Shown here: positions 1-7,094 of the stretch, piece by piece
Numbering within the stretch: position 1 is the stretch's first letter
How the letters are laid out: every line of letters starts with the position of its first letter
Source: a virus
Virus record (IMG/VR): IMGVR_UViG_3300013010_002751
Span: 1 to 25,412 of that record
Length of the DNA stretch: 25,412 bases
Direction: 5' to 3' (one strand)
Position numbers and translations under genes: made by a program
The notes under the pieces: generated by a model
Databases searched by the model: none
The model's input: the letters and a program-made list of their open reading frames with translations, nothing else
Told to the model about the DNA's origin: nothing

Positions 1-85
1 CGTCTGTTGTGCCATAACTATGGAACCAGACGAGGTGTTAGTTTTAATTGATAAAATAAAAAGTTATATAAATGAACAAACGTAG
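1..85 (+). CDS. 3' end of an unrecognised upstream gene (partial)
   Basis: Reading from base 2, this frame is open from the window edge to a TAG at 83-85 and gives 27 residues beginning V-C-C-A-I and ending S-Y-I-N-E-Q-T. It overlaps the start of folE by 14 bases, which fits the tight packing elsewhere. The tail has the amphipathic, E/K/I-rich look of a real protein end, and the other two frames hit stops by base 51. I do not recognise the family. The next gene, folE, makes a link to pterin or deazaguanine metabolism possible, but nothing in these residues shows it. Confidence 0.45.
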   Translation, partial: VCCAITMEPDEVLVLIDKIKSYINEQT

Positions 86-764
86 AAAAATCCACGAAGA
101 GTTAGAAGTGGTACAAGAAGGGTTTGCCAATGGTGTAGCACCTGGATTCCCATTAAATGATTTACAAAAACAACACATGATTGAAGATGCAACTGAGGCC
201 TTTGGTGCCTTTTTAACAGCATTAAAATGTGATTGGAAAAGTGATCCAAATTCAATGGAAACTCCTAAACGTGTAGCTAAAGCATATGTCAACGATTTAT
301 GGGCCGGTAGATACACAGCAATGTCCCCAATAACTTCATTCCCATCGGATGGTTATGATGGTATTATTATTGAACGTAATATACCATTAACTTCAATGTG
401 TTCTCATCATCACCAAACAATAGATGGTGTTGTTCATATTGGATACATATCAGGAGAAGATGGTCAAGTAATTGGTTTATCTAAACTAAATAGAATTGTA
501 GAGTTATTTGGTAGAAGAGGAGCAATACAAGAACAATTAACATCAGCTATTCATAATGCAGTAGAAAAAATTACTGAGGGTAATAAAGGAGTTATTGTAA
601 CTGTAGTAGCAGGGCATAATTGTGTAAGTTGTAGAGGTGTTAAACATCAAGGTGCTTCAATGATTACAACTAAGGCATCAGGTGTATTTAAAGATAATAC
701 AAATTTAGCCCGTAAAGAATATTTTGATTCAATCAAAATTAATAACGGAGGACATAATATATAA
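72..764 (+). CDS. folE: GTP cyclohydrolase I
   Basis: 230 residues, close to the usual FolE length. The enzyme opens and rearranges GTP to 7,8-dihydroneopterin triphosphate, the first step of folate/biopterin synthesis and of the preQ0 (7-deazaguanine) route. The zinc and catalytic residues are visible: Cys110 and His113 in the motif T-S-M-C-S-H-H-H-Q, and Cys184 in G-H-N-C-V-S-C-R-G, which aligns with the H-Y-C-V-K-A-R-G segment of the E. coli enzyme. The stretch I-G-L-S-K-L-N-R-I-V at about 134-143 is also typical. The ATG directly follows a TAA in another frame. The phosphoribosyltransferase starts 5 bases after the stop, so the two are probably co-transcribed. Phages carry FolE for nucleotide supply or for deazaguanine modification; no queC or dpdA homologue is visible here, so the end product is open. 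Confidence 0.93.
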   Translation: MNKRRKIHEELEVVQEGFANGVAPGFPLNDLQKQHMIEDATEAFGAFLTALKCDWKSDPNSMETPKRVAKAYVNDLWAGRYTAMSPITSFPSDGYDGIIIERNIPLTSMCSHHHQTIDGVVHIGYISGEDGQVIGLSKLNRIVELFGRRGAIQEQLTSAIHNAVEKITEGNKGVIVTVVAGHNCVSCRGVKHQGASMITTKASGVFKDNTNLARKEYFDSIKINNGGHNI

Positions 765-769
765 GAGAA

Positions 770-1333
770 ATGGCATTAAAAGCAGACAATAAAATATTTC
801 TTAGTTGGGATGATGTTAATGACGCGGTTGATGACTTATGTAATAAAATCCGACATGATCAACCTAACATAGATTCAGTTCATGGTATCGCTAGAGGAGG
901 ATTAATTCCAGCAGTATTAATATCACATAAATTAGGTTTACCTTATACTGATGTTATTTTACCTAATACTTTAGTAGTAGACGACATATGTGATTCAGGG
1001 GTTACATTAGAAAAAGCCCCAGGTGTTTGGACAGCAGTATTACATTATAAACCCCACACATCATGTTTTCAACCTAGTATGTGGGCTGACATACATGAAG
1101 GAGATGAATGGTTAATTTATCCTTGGGAAACTAAAGATTCAAAACCTATTCAGGATTATCTCAAACCCGGAGCTAAAGAATGGAGAGATAAAGCAGATAA
1201 ATTTTACAAATCTGAAGATGAATTTTCTCATCTAGCAGATGGTAATTATATTGGGGGGTTGACAATGCCTAAAGAAAATACTAATATGGTGGGTAAAAAA
1301 ATGGAAGAATTTAAATTTAATAAACATAAATAA
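770..1333 (+). CDS. Type I phosphoribosyltransferase
   Basis: 187 residues with the type I PRTase signature: the PRPP loop V-V-D-D-I-C-D-S-G-V-T-L at 69-80 and an earlier loop H-G-I-A-R-G-G at about 38-44. The later W-L-I-Y-P-W-E segment is typical of predicted purine PRTases of the COG2236 / xanthine-guanine type. Such enzymes join a free base to PRPP to give a nucleotide, so the likely role is purine salvage in the infected cell, next to folE, which consumes GTP. The base used cannot be read from the sequence. The hood region between residues 60 and 69 is short, and the roughly 70 residues after the core are less conserved. Confidence 0.85.
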   Translation: MALKADNKIFLSWDDVNDAVDDLCNKIRHDQPNIDSVHGIARGGLIPAVLISHKLGLPYTDVILPNTLVVDDICDSGVTLEKAPGVWTAVLHYKPHTSCFQPSMWADIHEGDEWLIYPWETKDSKPIQDYLKPGAKEWRDKADKFYKSEDEFSHLADGNYIGGLTMPKENTNMVGKKMEEFKFNKHK

Positions 1334-1345
1334 ACAAAGAAAATT

Positions 1346-1543
1346 ATGAATTATTGGCAAGTAGATGTAAAAATCACATTAGAAAACGAGCAAGGTAGAA
1401 TACAAAAGATTACTGAAAAATATTTAGTAGAAGCAGTATCACCTACTGATGCAGAAGCTAAAGTCTTTAAAGAATTTGAAGGTGAAAGCAACTTTGAAGT
1501 AAATAAAGTAGTAAAAACAAAAATTATTAAAATAATATCTTAA
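1346..1543 (+). CDS. DUF4494-like small protein
   Basis: 65 residues. The pattern, an N-terminal Y-W-Q-V-D-V-K strand, then E-K-Y-L-V-E-A-V-S, then T-D-A-E-A-K-V, and a lysine-rich K-T-K-I-I-K-I end, matches my memory of DUF4494, a small family found in Bacteroidota and their phages. Its function is unknown. The stop codon shares one base with the ATG of the next gene (TAATG), which suggests translational coupling. Its main value is as a host indicator. Confidence 0.7.
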   Translation: MNYWQVDVKITLENEQGRIQKITEKYLVEAVSPTDAEAKVFKEFEGESNFEVNKVVKTKIIKIIS

Positions 1544-2100
1544 TGAGTAATCAATTAGATTTTGGGTTTGATGACCCACAAAAGAAAAACACCGATGTGC
1601 CTTTTGTTAATGAAGTAGAAATCTTTAACAGTACGTTTGGAAAACCAAATGCTTATGAACCAACAATACCAGAAAAAAAGGAGTGGCAATTTGTATACGA
1701 CTTTGTACTTGAGGAACTCGAAGAATATAGACAAGCTTGCGAAAACGGAAACATCGTGGAAGTTTTGGATGCTTTGTGTGACCTTACTTATGTTGCCACT
1801 GGGAACGGTACTATGTTACATGGTCTTAAGGATAAGATATGGCCCGCGTATCAAGAAGTACAAGCAAGTAATATGTCAAAATCTTGCATATCTGAGGAAG
1901 AAGCCATGGAGACTATCACCCTCCGCTCTAAAGAACAAGCTGAGCCATGCCATAGTGAAAAAGTAGGTGATTATTGGATTGTATATAGAACAAGGGATAG
2001 GAAGGTAATGAAGAATATAAATTACTTTAGACCTGATTTATCACAGTTCTTTACAACAGAAGAATTAGCTAAAAATTATCTAGCAGAAACAATTATATAA
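1543..2100 (+). CDS. MazG/PRA-PH-like NTP pyrophosphohydrolase
   Basis: 185 residues. The middle carries the metal-binding helices of the phosphoribosyl-ATP pyrophosphohydrolase/MazG superfamily: E-E-L-E-E-Y at about 57-62, and D-A-L-C-D-L-T-Y with acidic residues at 76 and 80. This all-alpha family splits NTPs or dNTPs to NMP plus pyrophosphate. An N-terminal segment (about 22-45) and a C-terminal region of about 80 residues extend beyond the core. The gene ends the first operon, and a stem-loop follows 5 bases after the stop. Third-position G and C appear more frequent in its middle than in neighbours, which could mean more recent acquisition, but I judged this by eye. A substrate such as dUTP or damaged nucleotides cannot be inferred. 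Confidence 0.8.
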   Translation: MSNQLDFGFDDPQKKNTDVPFVNEVEIFNSTFGKPNAYEPTIPEKKEWQFVYDFVLEELEEYRQACENGNIVEVLDALCDLTYVATGNGTMLHGLKDKIWPAYQEVQASNMSKSCISEEEAMETITLRSKEQAEPCHSEKVGDYWIVYRTRDRKVMKNINYFRPDLSQFFTTEELAKNYLAETII

Positions 2101-2105
2101 AACTT

Positions 2106-2124
2106 AGGCTCCCGTAGGGAGCCT
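2106..2124 (+). terminator. Stem-loop after the nucleotide-metabolism operon
   Basis: A perfect 8-bp stem (A-GGCTCCC paired with GGGAGCC-T) closes on a 3-base GTA loop, starting 5 bases after the stop of the preceding gene. It is followed by only two T residues and then a promoter-like box, so it lacks a classical U-tract. It may terminate or protect the upstream transcript. Confidence 0.6.
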
Positions 2125-2127
2125 TCG

Positions 2128-2136
2128 TATATTTAC
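2128..2136 (+). promoter_or_regulatory. Promoter -7 box before the polymerase gene
   Basis: TATATTTAC, preceded by TTCG, lies 20 bases before the polymerase ATG. It resembles the Bacteroidota -7 element TAnnTTTG and closely matches boxes at 7556, 21582 and 23577. The expected -33 TTG is absent because that position is inside the stem-loop. Confidence 0.55.
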
Positions 2137-2156
2137 CCAAATATAAAAGGTTATAA

Positions 2157-3911
2157 ATGTATAAAAAGTGTTACAAAGGAAGAAAAATCAAAAGCAATAT
2201 ATGGGAGATGCATTTATGGGAATCCGATGGTACACACCAAACGATACCATTTGAAGATATTGCTTATGTAGAAGATGAAGACAACTATACTATTAAGGGT
2301 ATAAATGGTGAATCTTTAAGACCAACAACTAATTGGTTCCACTCTAAAAACCCAGATTATAGACATAAAAATACCCCCAATTTACATTTTCATGATATGA
2401 ACGCCCATCAAAAATTCCTTATTGAAAGATATGGAACTAATGATGAACCATCTACAGGACACCAGGAATTATTTTATGATATTGAGTGTGAAATTGGAGG
2501 AGCACTAACTGAAGAATATATTGCAAGTGCCCCTATGCCTATTACTTCAATAGCATTTTGGCACAAACAATCAGATAGTTGGGGGTGTTTAGTATTAGAC
2601 CCAAAAGGTAAAGTTAAAATAGACAATGACCAAACAAAGAAAGTTGTTGCATTTAAAACAGAAAGAGAATTATTAATGTTTTGGGTAGAGGTTATTCAAG
2701 ATATTAGACCGGACATATTAATTGGTTACAATAGTGATTATTTTGATAACCCTTACACTTACCATAGAATTTGTAACGTATGTGGAAAGGACATTGCTGA
2801 CCAAATGTCACCCCTTTATGGGATATTGGAAGAACCTGTTACTTCAAAAAAATACAGTAAATTTTTCTTTAAACAGAATATGTTTGTTGATATTAAAGGG
2901 ATTGAGTCTTTAGATTACATTCGTTTACATAAAAAGTATAGTTGGAAGGATGAACCGAGTTGGAAATTAGATGCTATTGGTGAAAAATATGCTGGTATGA
3001 AGAAGATTGAATATGATGGTAATCTTAATGATTTATACGCAGATGATATAAATAAGTTTGTTAAATATAACTTTAGGGATGTTGAGATTTTAAAACTACT
3101 GGATGAAAAATTACAATATATTGCATTGACTAAAAATATATCTCATAAAGGAAAACATAATTATAGTGAAGTATATTTTAACAGTGTAACACAAGATGGA
3201 GCAATTTCAGCTTATTTATTAAGTCAAGGCATTGTACCAAATAATAAAGAAAGTAATCCCATGAAAAAACAGGGGTATGCTGGTGGTTATTTATTTTGTC
3301 CTACTGCTGGGTTGTATAAGTATATGTTTGATGAGGATTTAACATCATTGTACCCTTCTATAATTATGTCTTTAAACATAGGTAGAGAAACTTATAAGGG
3401 TCGTATTATAGATGCTGACGACCGTAATAATAGGTTAGGTCTTAATGACCTAAAAGAACGTGATCCTGAAGAAGAATTAATAGTTGAAAACCATAAGGGA
3501 ATACAAGCTAGAGTTGATGTTAAGAGATTAATAAAGATGATTGACCAAAATAACTTAACTCTTTCAGCTAATGGGTCTATGTTTACTACAGACAGACAGT
3601 CAACCCTGTCTACAGTATTACATAAGTGGTTTACTGAAAGAAAGTTATATAAAGGTAAAATGAAAGAAGCATATAAATCTGGTGATAAAGAAAAAGGAGA
3701 ATATTACCATTTAATGCAATATACTATGAAGATTTTACTTAATAGTTTGTATGGGGCTACTGCTTTACCTTCATTTAGGTATGGAATGAATTATGCTATT
3801 TTAAGTGAAGCAATTACATTAAGTGGTCACAGAATTATACAAGAATCTGCTTTATGTGCTAATAAACATATGAATAAAGTTATTAGAAACGAAGTAAAAT
3901 TAGATATATAA
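2157..3911 (+). CDS. 43A: Family B DNA polymerase, N-terminal part (exonuclease, motifs A and B)
   Basis: 584 residues matching the first two thirds of a T4 gp43-type replicative polymerase. The 3'-5' exonuclease motifs are present: F-Y-D-I-E at about 106-110 (Exo I), G-Y-N-S-D-Y-F-D-N-P-Y at 190-200 (Exo II) and Y-N-F-R-D-V-E at 304-310 (Exo III). Polymerase motif A (D-L-T-S-L-Y-P-S-I, 394-402) and motif B (K-I-L-L-N-S-L-Y-G, 525-533) follow. The protein stops about 50 residues after motif B, just before the catalytic motif C, which is encoded separately at 4635-5627. Together they total 914 residues, about the size of T4 gp43 (898). A promoter-like box lies 20 bases upstream. Split gp43 genes are known from some Aeromonas T4-like phages, so an active two-chain enzyme is plausible. 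No intein motifs were seen at the break. Confidence 0.95.
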   Translation: MYKKCYKGRKIKSNIWEMHLWESDGTHQTIPFEDIAYVEDEDNYTIKGINGESLRPTTNWFHSKNPDYRHKNTPNLHFHDMNAHQKFLIERYGTNDEPSTGHQELFYDIECEIGGALTEEYIASAPMPITSIAFWHKQSDSWGCLVLDPKGKVKIDNDQTKKVVAFKTERELLMFWVEVIQDIRPDILIGYNSDYFDNPYTYHRICNVCGKDIADQMSPLYGILEEPVTSKKYSKFFFKQNMFVDIKGIESLDYIRLHKKYSWKDEPSWKLDAIGEKYAGMKKIEYDGNLNDLYADDINKFVKYNFRDVEILKLLDEKLQYIALTKNISHKGKHNYSEVYFNSVTQDGAISAYLLSQGIVPNNKESNPMKKQGYAGGYLFCPTAGLYKYMFDEDLTSLYPSIIMSLNIGRETYKGRIIDADDRNNRLGLNDLKERDPEEELIVENHKGIQARVDVKRLIKMIDQNNLTLSANGSMFTTDRQSTLSTVLHKWFTERKLYKGKMKEAYKSGDKEKGEYYHLMQYTMKILLNSLYGATALPSFRYGMNYAILSEAITLSGHRIIQESALCANKHMNKVIRNEVKLDI

Positions 3912-3932
3912 ACTCGCGCAAAAATAGAGGTA

Positions 3933-3970
3933 GCGCGTTAAACGCGCGTAAAACGCGCATAAATCGCATA
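3933..3970 (+). repeat. GC-rich overlapping hairpins and short repeats at the polymerase break
   Basis: Between the polymerase N-part and the first inserted gene is a cluster of GCGCG motifs in a very AT-rich genome. GCGCGTT-A-AACGCGC (3933-3947) is one inverted repeat. GCGCGT-AAA-ACGCGC (3944-3958) is a second that overlaps it, so both cannot form at once. The units also read as imperfect direct repeats about 11 bases apart, each a CGC-rich core followed by TAAA or TAAAA. A further CGCGC lies at 3915-3919. It could be a terminator, protein-binding repeats or the scar of an insertion. Confidence 0.65.
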
Positions 3971-3975
3971 ATAAT

Positions 3976-4239
3976 ATGACACTTAAAAAACAATCAATTA
4001 GAAGTAACCAAATAATCACAGTAGAAGGTGGAATTATCCCTAAAGAAGAACTAATTTCTAGAAGTGAGGGTTGGAGTGAAACCCAAGAAAACTTTTTTAG
4101 AAAAATGCTTAAGCAGGGTGGTACATTTAAAGTAGCAGGTATAAAATATAAAGTAGAATTAATCGAAAGAAGTGATTTAGATTCAAACGGAAACAAACCA
4201 ATAACAGTACCACCATTACCAGGTGAAAGAACATTTTAA
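3976..4239 (+). CDS. Unknown 87-residue protein inserted in the polymerase locus
   Basis: 87 residues, not recognised. It begins M-T-L-K-K-Q, is rich in K, E and I, and ends with a proline-rich tail P-P-L-P-G-E-R-T-F. No Cys/His cluster, HNH, GIY-YIG or LAGLIDADG motif is present, so it does not look like a homing endonuclease. Its middle (about 45-70) could form two or three beta strands. It lies between the GC-rich hairpins and the DUF6165-like gene, 12 bases before the latter. Confidence 0.7.
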   Translation: MTLKKQSIRSNQIITVEGGIIPKEELISRSEGWSETQENFFRKMLKQGGTFKVAGIKYKVELIERSDLDSNGNKPITVPPLPGERTF

Positions 4240-4251
4240 AACCAAATATAT

Positions 4252-4635
4252 ATGTTAGTAGAAGTATCAAACGGAGAATTATTAGATAAAATATCAATTT
4301 TAGAAATAAAACTATTAACTATAAAAGATAAAAATAAGTTAATTAATATTCAGAATGAATTTGATGCTTTAAATCCTTTAGTTGTAGAATTATTTGAAAA
4401 ATCCGATGGTCAACTCCAAAATCATTATCTTGAATTAGCTAAGATTAATGGTGAACTTTGGGATATAGAAGATTGGATTAGAGATTGCGAACGTGAGAAG
4501 AGATTTGACAAAGAATTTGTAGAACTGGCTCGTTCTGTGTATATTACCAATGATAAAAGATGTGAAGTTAAAAAATTAATTAATATTTTAACATCGTCAG
4601 GATTAGTAGAAGAAAAATCATATAAAGGATATTAA
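4252..4635 (+). CDS. DUF6165-like protein inserted in the polymerase locus
   Basis: 127 residues. The N-terminus V-S-N-G-E-L-L-D-K-I-S-I-L-E-I-K, the central L-W-D-I-E-D-W-I-R-D-C-E and the later E-L-A-R-S-V-Y-I-T-N-D-K-R match my memory of DUF6165, a helical family of unknown function often found beside glycosyltransferase or LPS genes. That fits the sugar block 9 kb downstream but not its position here, inside the polymerase locus. The stop shares one base with the ATG of the polymerase C-part (TAATG), so translation of the two is probably coupled. It is not a known endonuclease type. Confidence 0.72.
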   Translation: MLVEVSNGELLDKISILEIKLLTIKDKNKLINIQNEFDALNPLVVELFEKSDGQLQNHYLELAKINGELWDIEDWIRDCEREKRFDKEFVELARSVYITNDKRCEVKKLINILTSSGLVEEKSYKGY

Positions 4636-5627
4636 TGAAATATTTAGAAGAAACACCTTGGTTTATTTGCGATACAGAAGACAAAAATTATTGTGCTTAT
4701 GTTGATACTGATTCTAATTACTTTAATGCCGAACCATTATTACTTCACTTATACCCAAATTTTGAAGAATTTGAAGATAATAAAAAGGATGATATTTTAG
4801 AAAAAGTAGCATTAAAATACCAAGATATTATTACAGAACATTATGATAATTTAGCCGTAGATTGTTTTAATGTTAAACAGTTTGACTGGTTTGAACAACC
4901 TCATTGGTTAGAAATGAAAACTGAATGTGTTATCCGTTCTGCTTATTTTAGAAATACAAGAAGGTATGCTCAATGGATTACAAAACAAGAGGGTATTGCT
5001 AAAGAGACACTAGATATTAAAGGTTTAGAGTTTATGAAGGCAAATTTTCCACCTATATTAGGAGAATTTTTTAATGGGATTTTAAAACAAGTACTTAAAG
5101 GCGAAAATAAAGATATTATTATAGATCAAATAAAAGTATTTAGAAAACAAATACTTGATGGTACTATACCTTTATCTCAGTTAGGTAACCCAACATCTGT
5201 AAAGAAAATATCTAAATATTCTGGAAGGAAACCATTAGCCGGAGAAATATTTACAGAAATTATTCAAGTACCAAGTACAACCCCAGGAGTTAAAAGAATG
5301 TTAGGTGCTCCTGCATCTGTACGAGCTTCTATTAAATATAATGATTTACTTAAATTTTGGGGTTTAGATAGAAAACATAATTTAATCACGGATGCTGATA
5401 AGATTAAATGGGTATACTTAAAAGATAACCCATATAAAATTGAAGCTATAGCATTTGTAGAACACGATATGCCTAAAAAGATAGAGGATTTTTTAGCTGT
5501 TTATGCAGACAGAAAAATGATATTTGAATCTATTTTATTAAATAAACTAGAGGGGTTTTTTAGTGACCTTCAATGGTCATTTGATATAAACCCTTATGTA
5601 AACGCTTTAGAATCTTTTGAAATTTAA
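4635..5627 (+). CDS. 43B: Family B DNA polymerase, C-terminal part (motif C, thumb)
   Basis: 330 residues. Motif C, Y-V-D-T-D-S, lies at 22-27 and supplies the catalytic aspartates that the N-part lacks. The rest corresponds to the remaining palm and the thumb, including a K-x-Y-S-G-R-K segment near 193-198 and G-V-K-R-M-L-G-A-P-A about 35 residues later. The C-terminus ends in A-L-E-S-F-E-I, a hydrophobic/acidic tail like the clamp-binding tails of gp43 proteins; that role is inference. The start is fixed by a TAATG junction and leaves about 20 residues before motif C. Both catalytic halves look intact, so the two chains probably assemble. Confidence 0.94.
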   Translation: MKYLEETPWFICDTEDKNYCAYVDTDSNYFNAEPLLLHLYPNFEEFEDNKKDDILEKVALKYQDIITEHYDNLAVDCFNVKQFDWFEQPHWLEMKTECVIRSAYFRNTRRYAQWITKQEGIAKETLDIKGLEFMKANFPPILGEFFNGILKQVLKGENKDIIIDQIKVFRKQILDGTIPLSQLGNPTSVKKISKYSGRKPLAGEIFTEIIQVPSTTPGVKRMLGAPASVRASIKYNDLLKFWGLDRKHNLITDADKIKWVYLKDNPYKIEAIAFVEHDMPKKIEDFLAVYADRKMIFESILLNKLEGFFSDLQWSFDINPYVNALESFEI

Positions 5628-5638
5628 AAATAAAAATA

Positions 5639-6376
5639 ATGGTAAATAAAAATTTATTAACTTCATTCATTTCCAAATATTACCTTAATGGTAAATTTAA
5701 TTCAGTAAAATGGAGAGTTAACGATAATAAATTAGTAGTATATGCTGGCGAATCAGGTAGGGCATGTAAGGTAGAATTAAACAAATTTGATCTGGAAGAT
5801 TGTGAACTAGGTATTTTTGATACAAATAAACTTAATAAGTTAATATCTATAACAAGTGGTGAATTGTTAATTACTACTGATAGTCTAGGAGCATTATCAA
5901 ATAAACTTAGTATTGCAGATTTAGGTTTTGATGTAATATATTCTTTATGTGATCCTTTAATTATCCCAAAAATTAAAATGTATAATGACCCTGAAGTTTG
6001 GGAAATGGAATTAGAATTAAGCCCAGATGATATTTCAAATTTAATTAAGGCAAAAAATGCTTTATCAGATTATAATTACTTTACAATCAATGCCTCAAAA
6101 GATGCTGATGGGATTTTATTAAGTGAATTTACATTTGGGGATGGTAATAATTATTCAAACAAAATACAATATAAGATCCAAGGAAGAATTGATGATGAGC
6201 TATTAAATGATCCAATTCCGTTTGATTCAGAAATATTTAAAAATATCCTTAATTCTAACAAAGATATGATTAAAAGTTCCTTTAAATTATCTAAAAAAGG
6301 AATGTTAAAATTAGAATTTGAAAGCGAAGATTTAACTAGTATATATTACGTAGCAAGAAATGAACAACAAAATTAA
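5639..6376 (+). CDS. 45: Sliding clamp (gp45-like)
   Basis: 245 residues, against 228 for T4 gp45. Weak but pattern-consistent similarity covers the whole length: an N-terminal helix, alternating strands, an acidic first half and an I-F-D-T-N-K-L-N-K-L-I-S segment (about 59-70) where clamps have their D-L-x-x-L-L-S helix. It would form the trimeric ring that holds the polymerase on DNA and, in T4, also activates late transcription. Its position directly after the polymerase and 4 kb before the clamp loader supports the call. The end overlaps the next gene by 17 bases. Confidence 0.8.
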   Translation: MVNKNLLTSFISKYYLNGKFNSVKWRVNDNKLVVYAGESGRACKVELNKFDLEDCELGIFDTNKLNKLISITSGELLITTDSLGALSNKLSIADLGFDVIYSLCDPLIIPKIKMYNDPEVWEMELELSPDDISNLIKAKNALSDYNYFTINASKDADGILLSEFTFGDGNNYSNKIQYKIQGRIDDELLNDPIPFDSEIFKNILNSNKDMIKSSFKLSKKGMLKLEFESEDLTSIYYVARNEQQN

Positions 6377-6992
6377 AGATAGTAATCCTAAAAGCGATTG
6401 GGGTACTATAAAAACAGACCAATTTCCTATTAACCCTTCCTATGATAAAAGGGTGTTTATAGTAGATAACTTTTTCACTGACCCATTAAAGGTTAGAGAA
6501 TTTGCTCTTCAACAATGGTTTCATGATGATGAAGGTTTTTTAGGATTAAGAACTAGAAAACAATTCTTTTGGGAAGGGTTAAAAAATACCTTTGAAGAAA
6601 TTATTGGTAAAAAAATTACAGATTGGGAAAATATGGGTATGAACGCTAGATTCCAATCTCACAAAGCAGGGATACCAGGTGTTTATCATGCAGACAACCA
6701 ATCTTGGGCTGGAGCTTTATACCTAAACCCAGATGCACCCTACGAAGCGGGTACTTCATTTTGGGCACATAAAAAAACTGGGGGTAGACACGCATCTGAT
6801 CCTGTACATATGTTTGATGGTATTAAATGGGTTGATCAAACTCCTTATGTTAAAGTTGATGAAGTTGGGAATGTGTTTAATAGACTAGTAATATGGGATG
6901 CTCAATTAATACATGCCGCACCTGTTTATTTTGGACATAATATAGATACAGCTAGATTAACACAAGTATTTTTCTTTAATACAGGGAAATAA
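6360..6992 (+). CDS. 2-oxoglutarate/Fe(II) oxygenase-like protein
   Basis: 210 residues resembling the DUF6445-type oxygenase-like proteins. A jelly-roll iron triad can be read: His110-x-Asp112 in Y-H-A-D-N, His185 in L-I-H-A-A-P, and Arg199 in D-T-A-R-L-T as the likely 2-oxoglutarate anchor. The start F-I-V-D-N-F-F-T-D-P (33-42) is typical of this group. The substrate is unknown; related enzymes hydroxylate proteins, small molecules or nucleobases. It overlaps the sliding clamp gene by 17 bases and so belongs to the replication operon. The intact ligand set suggests an active enzyme. Confidence 0.75.
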   Translation: MNNKIKDSNPKSDWGTIKTDQFPINPSYDKRVFIVDNFFTDPLKVREFALQQWFHDDEGFLGLRTRKQFFWEGLKNTFEEIIGKKITDWENMGMNARFQSHKAGIPGVYHADNQSWAGALYLNPDAPYEAGTSFWAHKKTGGRHASDPVHMFDGIKWVDQTPYVKVDEVGNVFNRLVIWDAQLIHAAPVYFGHNIDTARLTQVFFFNTGK

Positions 6993-7094
6993 TTTTATAT
7001 ATGTATAACCGAATTTAATATTGTATAGCTAGGGCATGCAGTTATATTCACAAATAATAAACCGAGAGCTTTGGCCTCACAAAAACTAAATGAT
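6993..7094 (+). other. 102-base spacer with promoter before hsp20
   Basis: This is one of the longer non-coding stretches in the window. It contains a TTG, a 19-base gap and TATATTCAC (7021-7051), then about 43 bases of leader. No hairpin strong enough to call a terminator was seen after the oxygenase gene. Confidence 0.5.
7021..7051 (+). promoter_or_regulatory. Bacteroidota-type promoter of the chaperone block
   Basis: TTG at 7021-7023, a 19-base spacer and TATATTCAC at 7043-7051. This fits the known Bacteroidota layout TTG-N19-21-TAnnTTTG, differing only at the end of the -7 box. It is among the best matches in the window and lies 44 bases before the hsp20 ATG. Confidence 0.65.

Noticed and set aside
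3900-4196. 98-codon frame on the minus strand across the polymerase insertion
   Set aside because: It is the shadow of the + strand gene at 3976 and runs through the GC hairpins. All other genes are on the + strand.
4517-4548. TTG-N20-TATATTACC inside the DUF6165-like gene, as a promoter for the polymerase C-part
   Set aside because: It lies in coding sequence 87 bases before the gene, lacks the CG before the box seen at most intergenic sites, and such matches are expected by chance in AT-rich DNA.
3912-4634. Intein or homing endonuclease as the cause of the polymerase split
   Set aside because: No intein splice motifs (Cys/Ser start, His-Asn end) or LAGLIDADG, HNH or GIY-YIG motifs are present, and both intervening frames have their own starts and stops.
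7071-7094. TTG start adding eight residues to Hsp20
   Set aside because: The ATG at 7095 suits the promoter and keeps the normal family N-terminus.
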